A stretch of DNA of 64,000 nucleotides from Streptosporangium brasiliense (GCF_030811595.1 NZ_JAUSRB010000002.1:4154001-4218000), one strand, 5' to 3'; shown: positions 19,868 to 30,784, counted from the stretch's first letter. Notes: generated by a model from the sequence alone, not told the origin. Numbers and translations: made by a program.

Positions 19868-20110
19868 TTACCGGGGACTTCGCGGTGGCGGCGCGGAGTT
19901 CACGCGGGCGAGCAGATGCTCGCGGGCCACGCGCTCGATCACCTCGGGTGTCGCGTCGACCCCCAGATGCTCGGCGCAGGCTCTCACATCGGCCACGCAC
20001 CGTGCCACGGTGCCAAGGGGGACGGTGAGGAACTCGGAGGCCAGACGGGCGCTCACCGGGTCCTGGAACGTCGTTGTGCCGCCGGTGAAGCGGATGGCGA
20101 GTGCGGGCAT
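19868..20110 (-). CDS. Small three-helix-type protein
   Basis: 80 aa from ATG 20110 with GGAGGA about 12 bases upstream. The sequence MPALAIRFTGGTTTFQDPVSARLASEFLTVPLG-type start followed by helical VARCVADVRACAEHLGVDATPEVIERVAREHLLARVN matches small actinobacterial proteins annotated as three-helix-bundle dimerisation domain proteins; I am moderately sure of this. A longer frame starting at 20239 lacks a ribosome site. It is first in a possible transcript with the 524-aa gene and pxpABC. Confidence 0.6.
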   Translation of the reverse strand: MPALAIRFTGGTTTFQDPVSARLASEFLTVPLGTVARCVADVRACAEHLGVDATPEVIERVAREHLLARVNSAPPPRSPR

Positions 20111-20177
20111 GGGCGTCGCATTCCTCCGGTTTTCCCGGGGAGCATCCCCCGGATGGACGGCGGGGACGTGCGTTCTC

Positions 20178-20205
20178 ATTCCACAACTTATCGCGCGAGT
20201 GTCAA
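20178..20205 (-). promoter_or_regulatory. Candidate promoter for the three-helix gene and downstream genes
   Basis: On the minus strand there is a consensus -35 TTGACA (20205-20200), a 16-bp spacer, and TGGAAT (20183-20178) as a weaker -10. It lies about 70 bp upstream of the ATG at 20110. The match to the principal sigma -35 is perfect, but the -10 is only fair. Confidence 0.4.
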
Positions 20206-20853
20206 CCCTTAAGTGGGTGACATGCGAAGCTGACCCCAACCCTGACTCGATTTGTCGACCCGGGAGTAAACGAGTGTTCGCGAAGGGGCAGCCAAATCGC
20301 CAATCAGTCAGTAGCCTGATCTTGCTTGGGACGCTGAAGGAGATGAGGTGGGCAGTTGTCGGGACGGTCCGGCTTGATCCTGCTAGGGTCCTGGCCGCAT
20401 ACGTTCGAAGGCGTCAGCGATGATCACGCTGGTGCCCCGGGAGGGCGGTGGGGGCGGCGTCACGCCCAGGCCGGCGCAGGTCGGCGGGGGCGAGGACGTG
20501 AAGCGGGCGGGAGCGTCCGGGAGCGGGCCGCCCGCACCCCGGTGCGGCCGTCGCGGCGACCCCTGGAGGGGGGCGGACGCGATGGGGGGCGGCACCGCCG
20601 TCCCGCTCCGGCGCGATGCCGGTCGGGTGGCGCCCGGGCCGGGGATCCGGCGCGTTAGCGTGGGGGGCCCGGGCTTCGGGACCGGGAGCTCCGCGGGATG
20701 CGCCGACCGCATCATGGGCGGGGCTTCCGTCCGCGTGCACCCATCGCCGATGATGTACTGCAGGATCCGGTCCCCCGGAGCTGCGCTACGCCAATTCGCA
20801 AGTTTGGAGATGTGCCTCGTGGGAGACCCTGGCACGCGACGGAGGTGCCGACT
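20206..20853. other. Long non-coding region between divergent genes
   Basis: 648 bp between the minus-strand three-helix gene promoter and the SpoIIE-type phosphatase. Several open frames cross it, but their translations are Gly/Arg/Pro-rich with no ribosome sites and look like GC-driven noise. The half nearest the phosphatase is moderately AT-richer just before the start (about 20,750-20,820), where a promoter could lie, but no clear -35/-10 pair was found. Confidence 0.5.
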
Positions 20854-22947
20854 GTGAGCGCCGAAACCTCCGTGCCCCGTCCCCGGGAGTCGGGTGTGGA
20901 CATCTCAGACCCCGGCCTGTTGCAGGGCCTGTTGTCGCAGTCGCCGTTCGCCTTCGCGTTCTTCGACCCCGAGGGCCGGTTCCAGCGGGTCGACGAGGTC
21001 TTCGCCGACGTGGTCGGCCTGCCGGTCGAGCGCCTGGTCGGCCGGGCCCCGGGCGAGCTGCTCTCCGCCGACCTCACCGCGCTGGTGGAGGGGTCGGTCC
21101 GCGGCGTCGTCGAGGGGACCGGGGTCGAGTCCGACCAGCGGATCCGGGTGCGCACCTCCGACGGGCAGACCCGTCACTGGTCGCTGACCTTCTCCCCGAT
21201 CCACGACGACAAGGGCGCGCTGCGCGCGGTCTGCCTGGTCGGCGTGGACATCACCGACAGCAGGCAGGTCGAGGAGGACCTGCGGCGCAGCGAGGAGCGC
21301 TACCGCTCGCTGGTCGAGGCCCAGTCCCAGCTCGTGTGGATCACCGCCCCCACCGGAGCCGTGGCGGAGGACGCGCCGCAGTGGCGCGCCATCACCGGCC
21401 AGGGCCTGGAGGAATACCTCGCCCACGGATGGCTGGAGGCCGTCCACCCCGACGACCGCCCGCACGCGGAGGAGGCCTGGCGCGAGGCCCTGCGCGGCCG
21501 GACCATGTTCGAGTGGAACTACCGGGTCCGCACCCGGGCCAGCGGCTACCGCCACTTCGAGGTGCGCGCGGTGCCGATCATCCGGCACGGCCGGGTGGTC
21601 GAGTGGGTGGGCGCCAACACCGACGTCACCCCGCAGCGCGAGGCCGAGGAGATGCGGGGCAGGCTCACCGACCAGCTCGGCGCCGCCGCCCTGCGGACGG
21701 CGCGGCTGCAGGGCGCCACGGCGCAGCTCGCCGAGGCGCTCACCGTCGAACAGGTCGTCCAGGTCATCATCGACGTGGGCCGTACGGCCCTGGCGGCCGA
21801 CCGCTCGGCCGTGGCCCTGCTCGACGTCGAGCGGGCCGCGCTGAAGCTGGTCAACAGCGGCGGCATCCCGGACGTCCCCGGCGCGCCCGGCGAGGAGATC
21901 CCGCTGTCGCACTCCAGCGTGATGACCATGGCGGTCAACAGCCGCCGTCCGGTCTTCGCCGAGTCGCCCGACAGCCTGCGCGCCCAGCTCGTGGACGCCG
22001 GCGGCGACGAGGAGACCGTCACCGGCTTCATCGCCCACAGCGACGAGCGGGCCTGGGTGGGCCTGCCGCTGCTGGCCGCGGGACGCGCGCTCGGCGCGCT
22101 GCGCTTCTCCTTCACCCGTCCGCAGAAGATCTCCCAGGAAGACGGGGTGTTCCTGGAGGCGCTCGCCGGGCAGTGCGCCCTGGCCGTGGAGCGGGCCACC
22201 CTGTTCGAGCGCGAGCACCGCACCGCCGAGACGCTCCAGCGCAGCCTCCTGCCCGACCGCCTGCCGGTGGTGCGCGGCCTGGTGCTGGCCCAGCGCTTCC
22301 GCTCGGGCAGCCGCCACGTGCAGGTCGGCGGCGACTGGTACGACGCGTTCGTCCTGCAGGACGGCCGGGTCGCGGCGGTGGTCGGCGACGTCATGGGCAA
22401 GGGCGTCAAGGCCGCGGCCGGCATGGGCCGCATCCGCAACGCCATGCGGGCCCTGGCGCTGACCAACCCGCCGCCCGCGGCGGTCCTCACCGGCCTGGAC
22501 CGGGTCTTCGAGGCCACAGAGGAGGAAGAGCAGGTCACGACCCTCGCCTACATGGTCGTGGAGCCCGGCACGGGAGAGGGCACGCTGGCGCTGGCCGGCC
22601 ACCCGCCGCCGCTGCTGGTCTCACCGCAGGGCATGCCGCTGCTGTGCGAGGGCGAGCCGGGCACCCCACTCGGCTGGCCGACGAGCCGCAGGCAGTTCCG
22701 CTTCTGCGTCCCGCCCGGCCACACCGCCGTCCTGTATTCGGACGGTCTGGTGGAGAACCGGAAGCGTGGGCTGGATGCCGGTCTTGCTGAACTTTGCTCT
22801 GTTGTGACCGAAGCGCCACCCGAAGTCGTGGGAAGCCCGCACATGTTGCTGGATTTCCTCGTTGATCGGATGCTGTCGGGATATGAGCAGGATGATGACG
22901 TCACGGTGCTGGCGATCCATGTCCCTCCGGCCACGAAGAGTGACTGA
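20854..22947 (+). CDS. PAS-PAS-GAF-SpoIIE family PP2C phosphatase
   Basis: 697 aa from GTG 20854, preceded by GGAGG eight bases upstream; the open frame begins at 20698 but has no ribosome site there. Domains in order: PAS 1 (about 30-135, LSQSPFAFAFFDPEGRFQRVDEVFADVVG), PAS 2 (about 150-265, with the PAS-associated HPDDRPHAEEAW and YRHFEVRAVPIIRHGRVVEWVGANTD), GAF (about 300-440) and a SpoIIE/PP2C domain (about 470-690). The last has the metal-binding motifs GGDWYDAF and VVGDVMGKGVKAA and the closing YEQDDDVTVLAIHV. Such proteins dephosphorylate anti-sigma-factor antagonists in response to a signal sensed by PAS/GAF. No anti-sigma or STAS gene is adjacent, so its partner is elsewhere. It lies directly upstream of the principal sigma factor gene; this proximity may be chance. 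Confidence 0.92.
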   Translation: MSAETSVPRPRESGVDISDPGLLQGLLSQSPFAFAFFDPEGRFQRVDEVFADVVGLPVERLVGRAPGELLSADLTALVEGSVRGVVEGTGVESDQRIRVRTSDGQTRHWSLTFSPIHDDKGALRAVCLVGVDITDSRQVEEDLRRSEERYRSLVEAQSQLVWITAPTGAVAEDAPQWRAITGQGLEEYLAHGWLEAVHPDDRPHAEEAWREALRGRTMFEWNYRVRTRASGYRHFEVRAVPIIRHGRVVEWVGANTDVTPQREAEEMRGRLTDQLGAAALRTARLQGATAQLAEALTVEQVVQVIIDVGRTALAADRSAVALLDVERAALKLVNSGGIPDVPGAPGEEIPLSHSSVMTMAVNSRRPVFAESPDSLRAQLVDAGGDEETVTGFIAHSDERAWVGLPLLAAGRALGALRFSFTRPQKISQEDGVFLEALAGQCALAVERATLFEREHRTAETLQRSLLPDRLPVVRGLVLAQRFRSGSRHVQVGGDWYDAFVLQDGRVAAVVGDVMGKGVKAAAGMGRIRNAMRALALTNPPPAAVLTGLDRVFEATEEEEQVTTLAYMVVEPGTGEGTLALAGHPPPLLVSPQGMPLLCEGEPGTPLGWPTSRRQFRFCVPPGHTAVLYSDGLVENRKRGLDAGLAELCSVVTEAPPEVVGSPHMLLDFLVDRMLSGYEQDDDVTVLAIHVPPATKSD

Positions 22948-23191
22948 ATGAAACAGTCATAACGGTTGCTTTCGGGTATCGGTGCCCCGCTTCCGTACGC
23001 ACTACTCTCTTGGTCGGCCTAGGGTGGAGGGCAACCGCCAGGAGGCGGCCGTATGGATCACGGTGTCGTGTCACAATGCTGGACAGGTGCGTCGCGGTTC
23101 GCGCGGCCTCGTTCATCATCACAACTAGAGGTAACCGCCCCTAGTGGGCATCTGGGTCCATTCTCGTCACGCTTTCCTTCGAGAGGTGTTC

Positions 23192-24820
23192 GTGTCGCCT
23201 GCAAGTTCGACTCGCTCGAAGCCATCCGAGCTGAACGAGCCCGTCATTCAGCAGCTGATGGAGCGGGGACGCTCGCAGGGGTTCCTCGAGTCCGAGGATG
23301 TCCGCAAGGCCGTCGAGGAAGCGGACATCCCGATGGCGCAGGTCGCTGGAATCCTGCGTAGCCTCAGCAAAGAGGGCATCACCGTACGGCTGACCGCTGA
23401 GGACTCCGCGGCCCCCAAGAAGTCCCGGACTTCGAACAAGCGCCGCACCCCTGCCGCTCCCGCCACCGTCAAGAAGACCAAGACCGCCGCGGCGGCCAAG
23501 GAGCAGCCGGAGACCGTCACCGCGGTCGTCGGCGGCTCTGAGCCCGCGCCCGCGGCCAAGAAGCCGACGGCTCCCGCCAAGAAGGTCGCCCCGGCTGCCA
23601 AGAAACCGATCCCCGGTCCGCCGAAGAAGGCCGGACCCGAGGCGCCCGCGCCCACGGCCAAGTCCGAGCCCAAGCCGAAGGTGGCCGGCGGCGAGGACGA
23701 CGAGGTCATCGAGCTCGAGGACGACGTCGAGATCGAGGACTTCGACCTCGAGGTCGAGGTCGAAGTCGAGATCGAGGCTGAGACCGAGGTCGAGGTCGAG
23801 GTCGAGGAGGAGCCGAAGGCCGAGGCCGTCGGGCAGAACGAGGACGAGGTCCTCATCCTCTCCGACGACGACGATGACGCTCCCGTGCCGCAGGTCGCCG
23901 CCGCCGGTGCCACTGCCGACCCGGTCAAGGACTACCTCAAGCAGATCGGCAAGGTCCCCCTGCTCAACGCCGAGCAGGAGGTCGAGCTCGCCAAGCGCAT
24001 CGAGGCCGGCCTGTTCGCCGAGGAGCAGCTGGGCACCGACGGCGACAGGCTTCCGGTGGACGTCCGCGCCGAACTCGAATGGATCGCCGAAGACGGGCGC
24101 CGGGCCAAGAACCACCTGCTGGAGGCCAACCTCCGTCTGGTGGTCTCGCTGGCCAAGCGCTACACCGGCCGTGGCATGCTCTTCCTGGACCTGATCCAGG
24201 AGGGGAACCTGGGCCTGATCCGTGCGGTCGAGAAGTTCGACTACACCAAGGGCTACAAGTTCTCCACCTACGCCACGTGGTGGATCCGGCAGGCGATCAC
24301 CCGGGCCATGGCCGACCAGGCGCGGACCATCCGCATCCCGGTCCACATGGTGGAAGTGATCAACAAGCTGGCCCGTGTCCAGCGGCAGATGCTGCAGGAC
24401 CTGGGCCGCGAGCCGACCCCCGAGGAGCTGGCCCGCGAGCTCGACATGACCCCTGAGAAGGTCGTCGAGGTCCAGAAGTACGGCCGTGAGCCGATCTCCC
24501 TGCACACCCCGCTGGGTGAGGAGGGCGACAGCGAGTTCGGTGACCTCATCGAGGACTCCGAGGCGATCGTCCCGGCCGACGCGGTCAGCTTCACGCTCCT
24601 GCAGGAGCAGCTCCACTCCGTTCTGGACACCTTGTCCGAGCGCGAGGCGGGCGTGGTCTCGATGCGTTTCGGCCTGACCGACGGTCAGCCCAAGACGCTG
24701 GACGAGATCGGCAAGGTCTACGGGGTGACGCGCGAGCGCATCCGGCAGATCGAGTCCAAGACCATGTCCAAGCTCCGTCACCCGTCCCGGTCCCAGGTCC
24801 TGCGCGACTACCTCGACTGA
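23192..24820 (+). CDS. rpoD: Principal RNA polymerase sigma factor (RpoD/HrdB)
   Basis: 542 aa from GTG 23192, five bases after GAGAGG; the longer frame from 23144 has no site. Region 1.1-like helical sequence (residues about 10-60) is followed by about 170 residues of Ala/Lys/Pro-rich and then strongly acidic sequence with Glu-Val repeats (EVEVEVEIEAETEVEVEVEE). Then come region 1.2 (DPVKDYLKQIGKVPLL), region 2 (GRGMLFLDLIQEGNLGLIRAVEKFDY and TYATWWIRQAITRAMADQ), region 3 and region 4 (GVTRERIRQIESKTMSKLRHP). All are near-identical to HrdB/SigA. It recognises -35/-10 promoters of housekeeping genes. A strong hairpin follows the stop. The symbol hrdB would be used in Streptomyces. Confidence 0.97.
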   Translation: MSPASSTRSKPSELNEPVIQQLMERGRSQGFLESEDVRKAVEEADIPMAQVAGILRSLSKEGITVRLTAEDSAAPKKSRTSNKRRTPAAPATVKKTKTAAAAKEQPETVTAVVGGSEPAPAAKKPTAPAKKVAPAAKKPIPGPPKKAGPEAPAPTAKSEPKPKVAGGEDDEVIELEDDVEIEDFDLEVEVEVEIEAETEVEVEVEEEPKAEAVGQNEDEVLILSDDDDDAPVPQVAAAGATADPVKDYLKQIGKVPLLNAEQEVELAKRIEAGLFAEEQLGTDGDRLPVDVRAELEWIAEDGRRAKNHLLEANLRLVVSLAKRYTGRGMLFLDLIQEGNLGLIRAVEKFDYTKGYKFSTYATWWIRQAITRAMADQARTIRIPVHMVEVINKLARVQRQMLQDLGREPTPEELARELDMTPEKVVEVQKYGREPISLHTPLGEEGDSEFGDLIEDSEAIVPADAVSFTLLQEQLHSVLDTLSEREAGVVSMRFGLTDGQPKTLDEIGKVYGVTRERIRQIESKTMSKLRHPSRSQVLRDYLD

Positions 24821-24832
24821 GACTCCGCGGCA

Positions 24833-24862
24833 CAGGGCCCGCGCCACACGGCGCGGGCCCTG
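24833..24862 (+). terminator. Hairpin terminator after the principal sigma factor gene
   Basis: A perfect 13-bp stem (CAGGGCCCGCGCC with its complement) around a 4-base ACAC loop lies 12 bp after the sigma factor stop. There is no T-run, as is usual in high-GC actinomycetes. The convergent yaaA gene ends about 120 bp later, so it may serve both. Confidence 0.8.
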
Positions 24863-24982
24863 TCGCGTTACGGCGGAGCGGCGGCCCGGTGCCCCGGCCT
24901 CGGGACGGCGCGCCGGCCCGGTGCCCCGGCCGGTGGGCGCCGACCGGAGGAGGAGACCCGCACCGGACGGCCGCGCCGCGGG

Positions 24983-25723
24983 TCACACCGTGATGTCGAG
25001 GCTCCACGGCCGCCTGCCGGTGGGAGGCGGGCCGAGGGTGACGGCGTGGCCGAGGTCGTCCAGAATCTTGACCAGCTCCTCCGGCGTCCGGGGGTCGCAG
25101 CCGGCCTCCAGCAGGGAGCGGGCGACCACGCCCCGGGTGGCCTTGGCCATGTGGGTGACGACCTTGCCGTCCCTGAAGACCCGCACCGCGACCGCCCGGC
25201 CGCCGGGCTGCCAGGCCGTCGCGTAGCTGCTGGAGCGCAGGTCCACCACCAGGCCGGGCCGGGCGTCCAGGACCGGTGTGACAGCCCGGCGCCAGTAGGC
25301 TCCCAGCCCACCCATCGGCGGCAGGCGCACGCCCATGGCCAGGCGGTACGGTGGCACCCGGTCGCCGATCCGGAGCAGGCCCCAGAGCCCGGAGAAGATC
25401 AGAACGCTCTCCGCCGCCCGCCCGGCCGCCCCGGGCGACAGCGAGGCCAGGCCCAGGTTGTCGTAGAGGACGCCGGTGTAGAGCTCGGCGGCCGTCAAGG
25501 TGGGTGCGGTCCGCAGAGCCCGGTCCTTGTCGAGCTCGCCGAGCTGTCCCGGCGACAGTCCGAGCACGGCCGGCGCCTCGGGCCTGTCGCAGAGCGCGAT
25601 GAGCGCCTCCACGACGGCCTCCCTGGACGCGTTCAGGGAGGGGAAGCTCAGCCGGGACAGGTCGAGAGCGGGGCCGTCGCCCAGCTCGGCCTTCCCCTCC
25701 GACGGTGGTAGCAGAATCAACAC
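24983..25723 (-). CDS. yaaA: YaaA family peroxide stress protein (DUF328)
   Basis: 246 aa from GTG 25723, the family start VLILLPPSEGKAE; the longer frame from 25882 overlaps the divergent acetyltransferase and is rejected. YaaA motifs visible include LLPPSEGK, AAELYTGVLYDNLG, LIFSGLWGLLRIGDRVPPYRLAMG and VVDLRSSSYATAW. In E. coli YaaA lowers free intracellular iron and Fenton damage during peroxide stress. It is convergent with the sigma factor gene and divergent, by 46 bp, from a GNAT gene. Confidence 0.9.
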   Translation of the reverse strand: MLILLPPSEGKAELGDGPALDLSRLSFPSLNASREAVVEALIALCDRPEAPAVLGLSPGQLGELDKDRALRTAPTLTAAELYTGVLYDNLGLASLSPGAAGRAAESVLIFSGLWGLLRIGDRVPPYRLAMGVRLPPMGGLGAYWRRAVTPVLDARPGLVVDLRSSSYATAWQPGGRAVAVRVFRDGKVVTHMAKATRGVVARSLLEAGCDPRTPEELVKILDDLGHAVTLGPPPTGRRPWSLDITV

Positions 25724-25769
25724 AGTCGCCGAGCGTAGTGCGGGGGGCGGGGAGCTAGGATCTCCGGCC

Positions 25770-26480
25770 ATGAACGACGACGTTTTCGACCGCCTCGTCG
25801 ACCGGGCCTGGCCGGCGTTCCACCGGGTGGACGTGGGCGGATGGGTGCTGCGCGCCGCGGACGGGGTGACCAAGCGGGCCAACTCGGTGCTGCCGCTCGG
25901 GGAGCCGGAGAACCTGGGCGAGGCTGTCGCCGAGGCGGAGAAGTTCTACGCCGACCGGGGGCTGCCGTGCGTGTTCTCCGTGGGCGCGGGCGCGTCCGGC
26001 GGGCTGGACGCGGAGCTGCGGGCGCGTGATTATCGGTTGGTGGACCCCACGCTGGTCATGACGGCGCCGCTGACGCACGCCGTACCGGCCGGGGGAGGGG
26101 TCGAGCTCGTGCCGGAGCCCTCACAGGCGTGGCTGGACACCTGGTGGAGCGTGGACGGGAGGTTCGGTGACGAGGGGCCGGCGACGGCCGGACGGATCCT
26201 CACCGGCGTGCCCGCCGTATACGCCTCGCTGGGGCGGCAGGCCGTCGGGCGGGGTGTCGTCCAGGGAGAGTGGTTCGGGATCTACTGCATGGCCGTGGCG
26301 CCGGAGGCCCGGCGCCGGGGACATGGGCGGGAGATACTGCGCGCCCTGCTCTCACATGCGTGGGAGCAGGGCGCGCAGAAGGCATATCTCGTCGTGGTGG
26401 AGTCGAACACCGCGGCCCGGTCGCTCTACGGGCAGCAGGGCTTCACGGTGTCCGGCCGATATCACTATCGGGTCCGGTGA
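25770..26480 (+). CDS. GNAT family N-acetyltransferase
   Basis: 236 aa, ATG 25770. The N-terminal half (VDRAWPAFHRVDVGGWVLRAADGVTKRANSVLPLG) is the pattern of a common actinobacterial GNAT subgroup. The C-terminal half has the acetyl-CoA-binding motif A: MAVAPEARRRGHGREILRALL (R-x-x-G-x-G/A type), followed by VVESNTAARSLYGQQGFTVSGRYHYRV. The substrate is unknown. It shares a 46-bp divergent region with yaaA and ends 3 bp before the convergent DUF7455 gene. Confidence 0.9.
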   Translation: MNDDVFDRLVDRAWPAFHRVDVGGWVLRAADGVTKRANSVLPLGEPENLGEAVAEAEKFYADRGLPCVFSVGAGASGGLDAELRARDYRLVDPTLVMTAPLTHAVPAGGGVELVPEPSQAWLDTWWSVDGRFGDEGPATAGRILTGVPAVYASLGRQAVGRGVVQGEWFGIYCMAVAPEARRRGHGREILRALLSHAWEQGAQKAYLVVVESNTAARSLYGQQGFTVSGRYHYRVR

Positions 26481-26483
26481 TTC

Positions 26484-26714
26484 CTACCGTTCGTCATTGT
26501 TCGCGGTCGAAGGGGTGTCGCTGAGGCGTGCCGACTCGTCCTGGATGTCGGCGCCCTTGGCTCTGAGCACAGCTACGTGCTGCCGCCCGTGGTGGGCGCA
26601 GAAGAGCAGCTCCCCACCTACGGGCAGGGTTGCGCGGATGTAGGCCTGGGCGCCACACCGGTCACAGCGGTCCGTGGCCTTCAGCTGCTTGGCGGGGGCG
26701 AGAGTTCCAGTCAC
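26484..26714 (-). CDS. Small zinc-ribbon-like protein (DUF7455 type)
   Basis: 76 aa, starting at 26714. It has a CxxC (CDRCG) and, about 20 residues later, CAHHGRQH, giving C-C-C-H zinc ligand geometry. Small proteins of this pattern, with MTGTLAPAKQLKATDRCDRCG-like starts, are widespread and conserved in actinobacteria next to or near sigma factor and topoisomerase genes. The function is unknown. It is convergent with the GNAT gene and divergent from parE. Confidence 0.8.
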   Translation of the reverse strand: MTGTLAPAKQLKATDRCDRCGAQAYIRATLPVGGELLFCAHHGRQHVAVLRAKGADIQDESARLSDTPSTANNDER

Positions 26715-26831
26715 GTATCGCCTTTCAGGTCATCCCCGTGTGGAGGATCTGGCGTCAGTCACTTGAGAGAACATCTAACCCGATGCGAACGTTCCCAACC
26801 GACCCCCGGCTACGCCGAGAGCGGAAAGTGT

Positions 26832-26864
26832 CCGAAAGTAACGGCGGGCACGCCGGAAGTAACG
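26832..26864. repeat. Direct repeat upstream of parE
   Basis: Two 12-bp copies of CCGRAAGTAACG lie 21 bp apart (26832-26843 and 26853-26864), about 90-120 bp upstream of the parE start. A 21-bp spacing places both on the same face of the helix, which would suit a regulator. Whether it controls parE, or the divergent DUF7455 gene, is unknown. Confidence 0.4.
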
Positions 26865-26953
26865 CTGTTGGGACCCTGATGGCAAGCTTGTACGCGCCGC
26901 GCCGGGAAGAACGGTAGGCTGCGCACACGTGTTCGAGCAGAGTGGGAGTGGGT

Positions 26954-29026
<2,073 letters not shown>

Positions 29027-29044
29027 GACACCGCCCCCAGGCCC

Positions 29045-29090
29045 GCCCGTCCGGCCACCGGCCCTCCAGAGGCCGGTCCGGCGGGCGGCC
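29045..29090 (+). terminator. Candidate terminator after parE
   Basis: An inverted repeat starts about 18 bp after the parE stop. A perfect 7-bp inner stem (ACCGGCC with GGCCGGT, loop CTCCAGA) is extended by a bulged outer stem of CGCCCGTCCGG against CCGGCGGGCG. It has no T-run. The rest of 29091-29324 is GC-rich with no gene. Confidence 0.6.
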
Positions 29091-29324
29091 CGCTCCCGGC
29101 CGCCCTCACGCGACCGTCCCGGCCGGACGTCACTCGGGCCCCTGTGAGCCCTGGAGTTCAACGGCCGCCGGCCGTCCCTCGCGTCGTCCAGTGATCAGTA
29201 CGGCCGACGGCCGTCCCCTGTGCCGTTCAGCGGCGGGTACGGCCGCCGACCGGTGGGTCCGTGCCCGCGCCGTGGCCACGCGCCGGGCCCCCGGCGCGTG
29301 GCGGGCTCCGCCGGGGGCGGGGCG

Positions 29325-29822
29325 TCAGGTCAGGTCGACCGGCCCGAGCTTGCCGGTGCGCACGTCGTAGATGGCGCCTCCGATGGCCAGCTCCCGGGGG
29401 AGGAACGGGCTGGTCCTGATGCGCGTCAGGTCATGGCGCAGGGCGGCGTCCTGGTCGGGGACGGTGTGGAACTCCAGGCTCCGGGTGTCGACACCGTGCT
29501 GGGCGGCGAGCTTGTGCACGTCGTCGTCGGTGCTCTTCGCCATGCCGCAGTCGGTGTGCGGCATGACCAGCACCCGTTCCACGCCCAGCAGGTAGACCGC
29601 CAGCACGAGCGTCCGCAGCACGTCGTCGGTGACCCGGGCTCCGGCGTTGCGCAGGATCTTGGCGTCGCCCGGCTTCAGGCCGAACACCCCCAGCGGGTTG
29701 ATCCGGGAGTCCATGCAGGTCACCACCGCCAGGCCGCGCGCCGCCCTACCGGTCAGCGCCGAGTCGGTGAATGTGGCGGAGAACTCCTCGTTCGCGGCCA
29801 GCAGGTCATCGAAGGCACTCAC
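29325..29822 (-). CDS. Beta-class carbonic anhydrase
   Basis: 165 aa, GTG start with AGGGA about eight bases upstream. Zinc ligands of beta-carbonic anhydrases are all visible: Cys36 in TCMDSR with the Asp38-Arg40 dyad, and His89/Cys92 in MPHTDCG. The length fits the short actinobacterial beta class. It interconverts carbon dioxide and bicarbonate in the cytoplasm, supplying bicarbonate for carboxylases such as the acyl-CoA carboxylase near the right edge (a general link, not shown here). It is monocistronic. Confidence 0.93.
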   Translation of the reverse strand: MSAFDDLLAANEEFSATFTDSALTGRAARGLAVVTCMDSRINPLGVFGLKPGDAKILRNAGARVTDDVLRTLVLAVYLLGVERVLVMPHTDCGMAKSTDDDVHKLAAQHGVDTRSLEFHTVPDQDAALRHDLTRIRTSPFLPRELAIGGAIYDVRTGKLGPVDLT

Positions 29823-29993
29823 GTGAACATCCCTTGCTCGACGGTAGCGGTATCAACGAATCAATAATCCTGCATGCCCGTTTCGTAGATGTTTCCGGGG
29901 GTCATGCCGGCGCGACTTCGGGAAGATCCCACAATTGGCCCTCACCATGAGTGATGATGTCGTGACGTGAAGTGCGGCAACCTGGAGAGGGTC

Positions 29994-30311
29994 ATGAGCA
30001 GGATCGAATCCCTGGCCGAATATCTGCGTGCCGAGGGCAGGCGGAAGCTGGACCGGGTGGAGGTCCGCGACGGGGGCCGCAACGCCCGCTCGGCGCTCGC
30101 CCTGCTCGACGCGGCGGCCTACACCCAGTCGCTCGACGACGACGATCCGCTCCTGGCGGTGCTCGTGGAGGCCGGATGCTACGGCTCGCACGGCTTCGAC
30201 GACTTCCAGCCGGACGGGCGGATCACGGGGCTCGTCCGTTCGTGGGAGTCCGGTGAGCCCTGGCAGCTGCTGCTGGCGATCCGGTCCGCGCTCCAGGGCT
30301 CACTGGCCTGA
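29994..30311 (+). CDS. Small hypothetical protein
   Basis: 105 aa from ATG 29994, with GAGAGG just upstream. The translation MSRIESLAEYLRAEGRRKLDRVEVRDGG is well-behaved and Glu/Asp/Arg-rich, with GC3-biased codons typical of a real gene. No domain is recognised. It lies 77 bp before a VOC family gene on the same strand and might share its transcript. Confidence 0.65.
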   Translation: MSRIESLAEYLRAEGRRKLDRVEVRDGGRNARSALALLDAAAYTQSLDDDDPLLAVLVEAGCYGSHGFDDFQPDGRITGLVRSWESGEPWQLLLAIRSALQGSLA

Positions 30312-30388
30312 CCGGGGAGGAATACCGCCGAGATCCCGGGGGACACTGTCATCGGCTTCATGATGGTGTCGTCATTGAGGAGGAAACC

Positions 30389-30754
30389 GTGGCAATCGCG
30401 CGGATGCGGTCAGTCGTCCTCGACTGTCCGGACCCCAAGCGTCTCGCTGACTTCTACAGCGCGCTCCTGGGCTGGGAGATCACTTCCGTCGAGGACGACT
30501 GGGTGGTCGTCACCAACGGGCAGCCAGGACGGCTCTGCTTCCAGCTCGCCGAGGACCACCAGCCGCCGGACTGGCCCAACCCCGACCGGCCCCAGCAGCT
30601 GCACCTGGACCTGACGGTGGACGACCTCGACAGGGCCGAGGCCGAGGCCCTCGCGCTGGGCGCGGTCAAACACCGGCACCAGCCGGGCGAGAACGACGGG
30701 TTCCGGGTCTTCCTCGATCCGGCCGGGCATCCGTTCTGCTTCTGCGTGGACTAG
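30389..30754 (+). CDS. VOC family protein (glyoxalase/bleomycin-resistance fold)
   Basis: 121 aa, GTG start with GAGGAGGAAACC immediately upstream. It has the VOC start MRSVVLDCPDPKRLADFYSALLGWE and the second module start HLDLTVDDLDRAEAEALALGA, ending in VFLDPAGHPFCFCVD. This subgroup, with PxHPFC, is abundant in actinobacteria and usually of unknown substrate. It is convergent with a response regulator gene; a weak hairpin (30760-30781, 6-bp CGCCGG stem) lies between them. Confidence 0.88.
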   Translation: MAIARMRSVVLDCPDPKRLADFYSALLGWEITSVEDDWVVVTNGQPGRLCFQLAEDHQPPDWPNPDRPQQLHLDLTVDDLDRAEAEALALGAVKHRHQPGENDGFRVFLDPAGHPFCFCVD

Positions 30755-30784
30755 GTCCCCGCCGGACGTGAGAAGCCGGCGAAG

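Noticed and set aside
26765..26785. GAACGTTC near the DUF7455 gene as a LexA box
   Set aside because: Actinobacterial SOS boxes have GAAC and GTTC separated by about four bases; here there is none.
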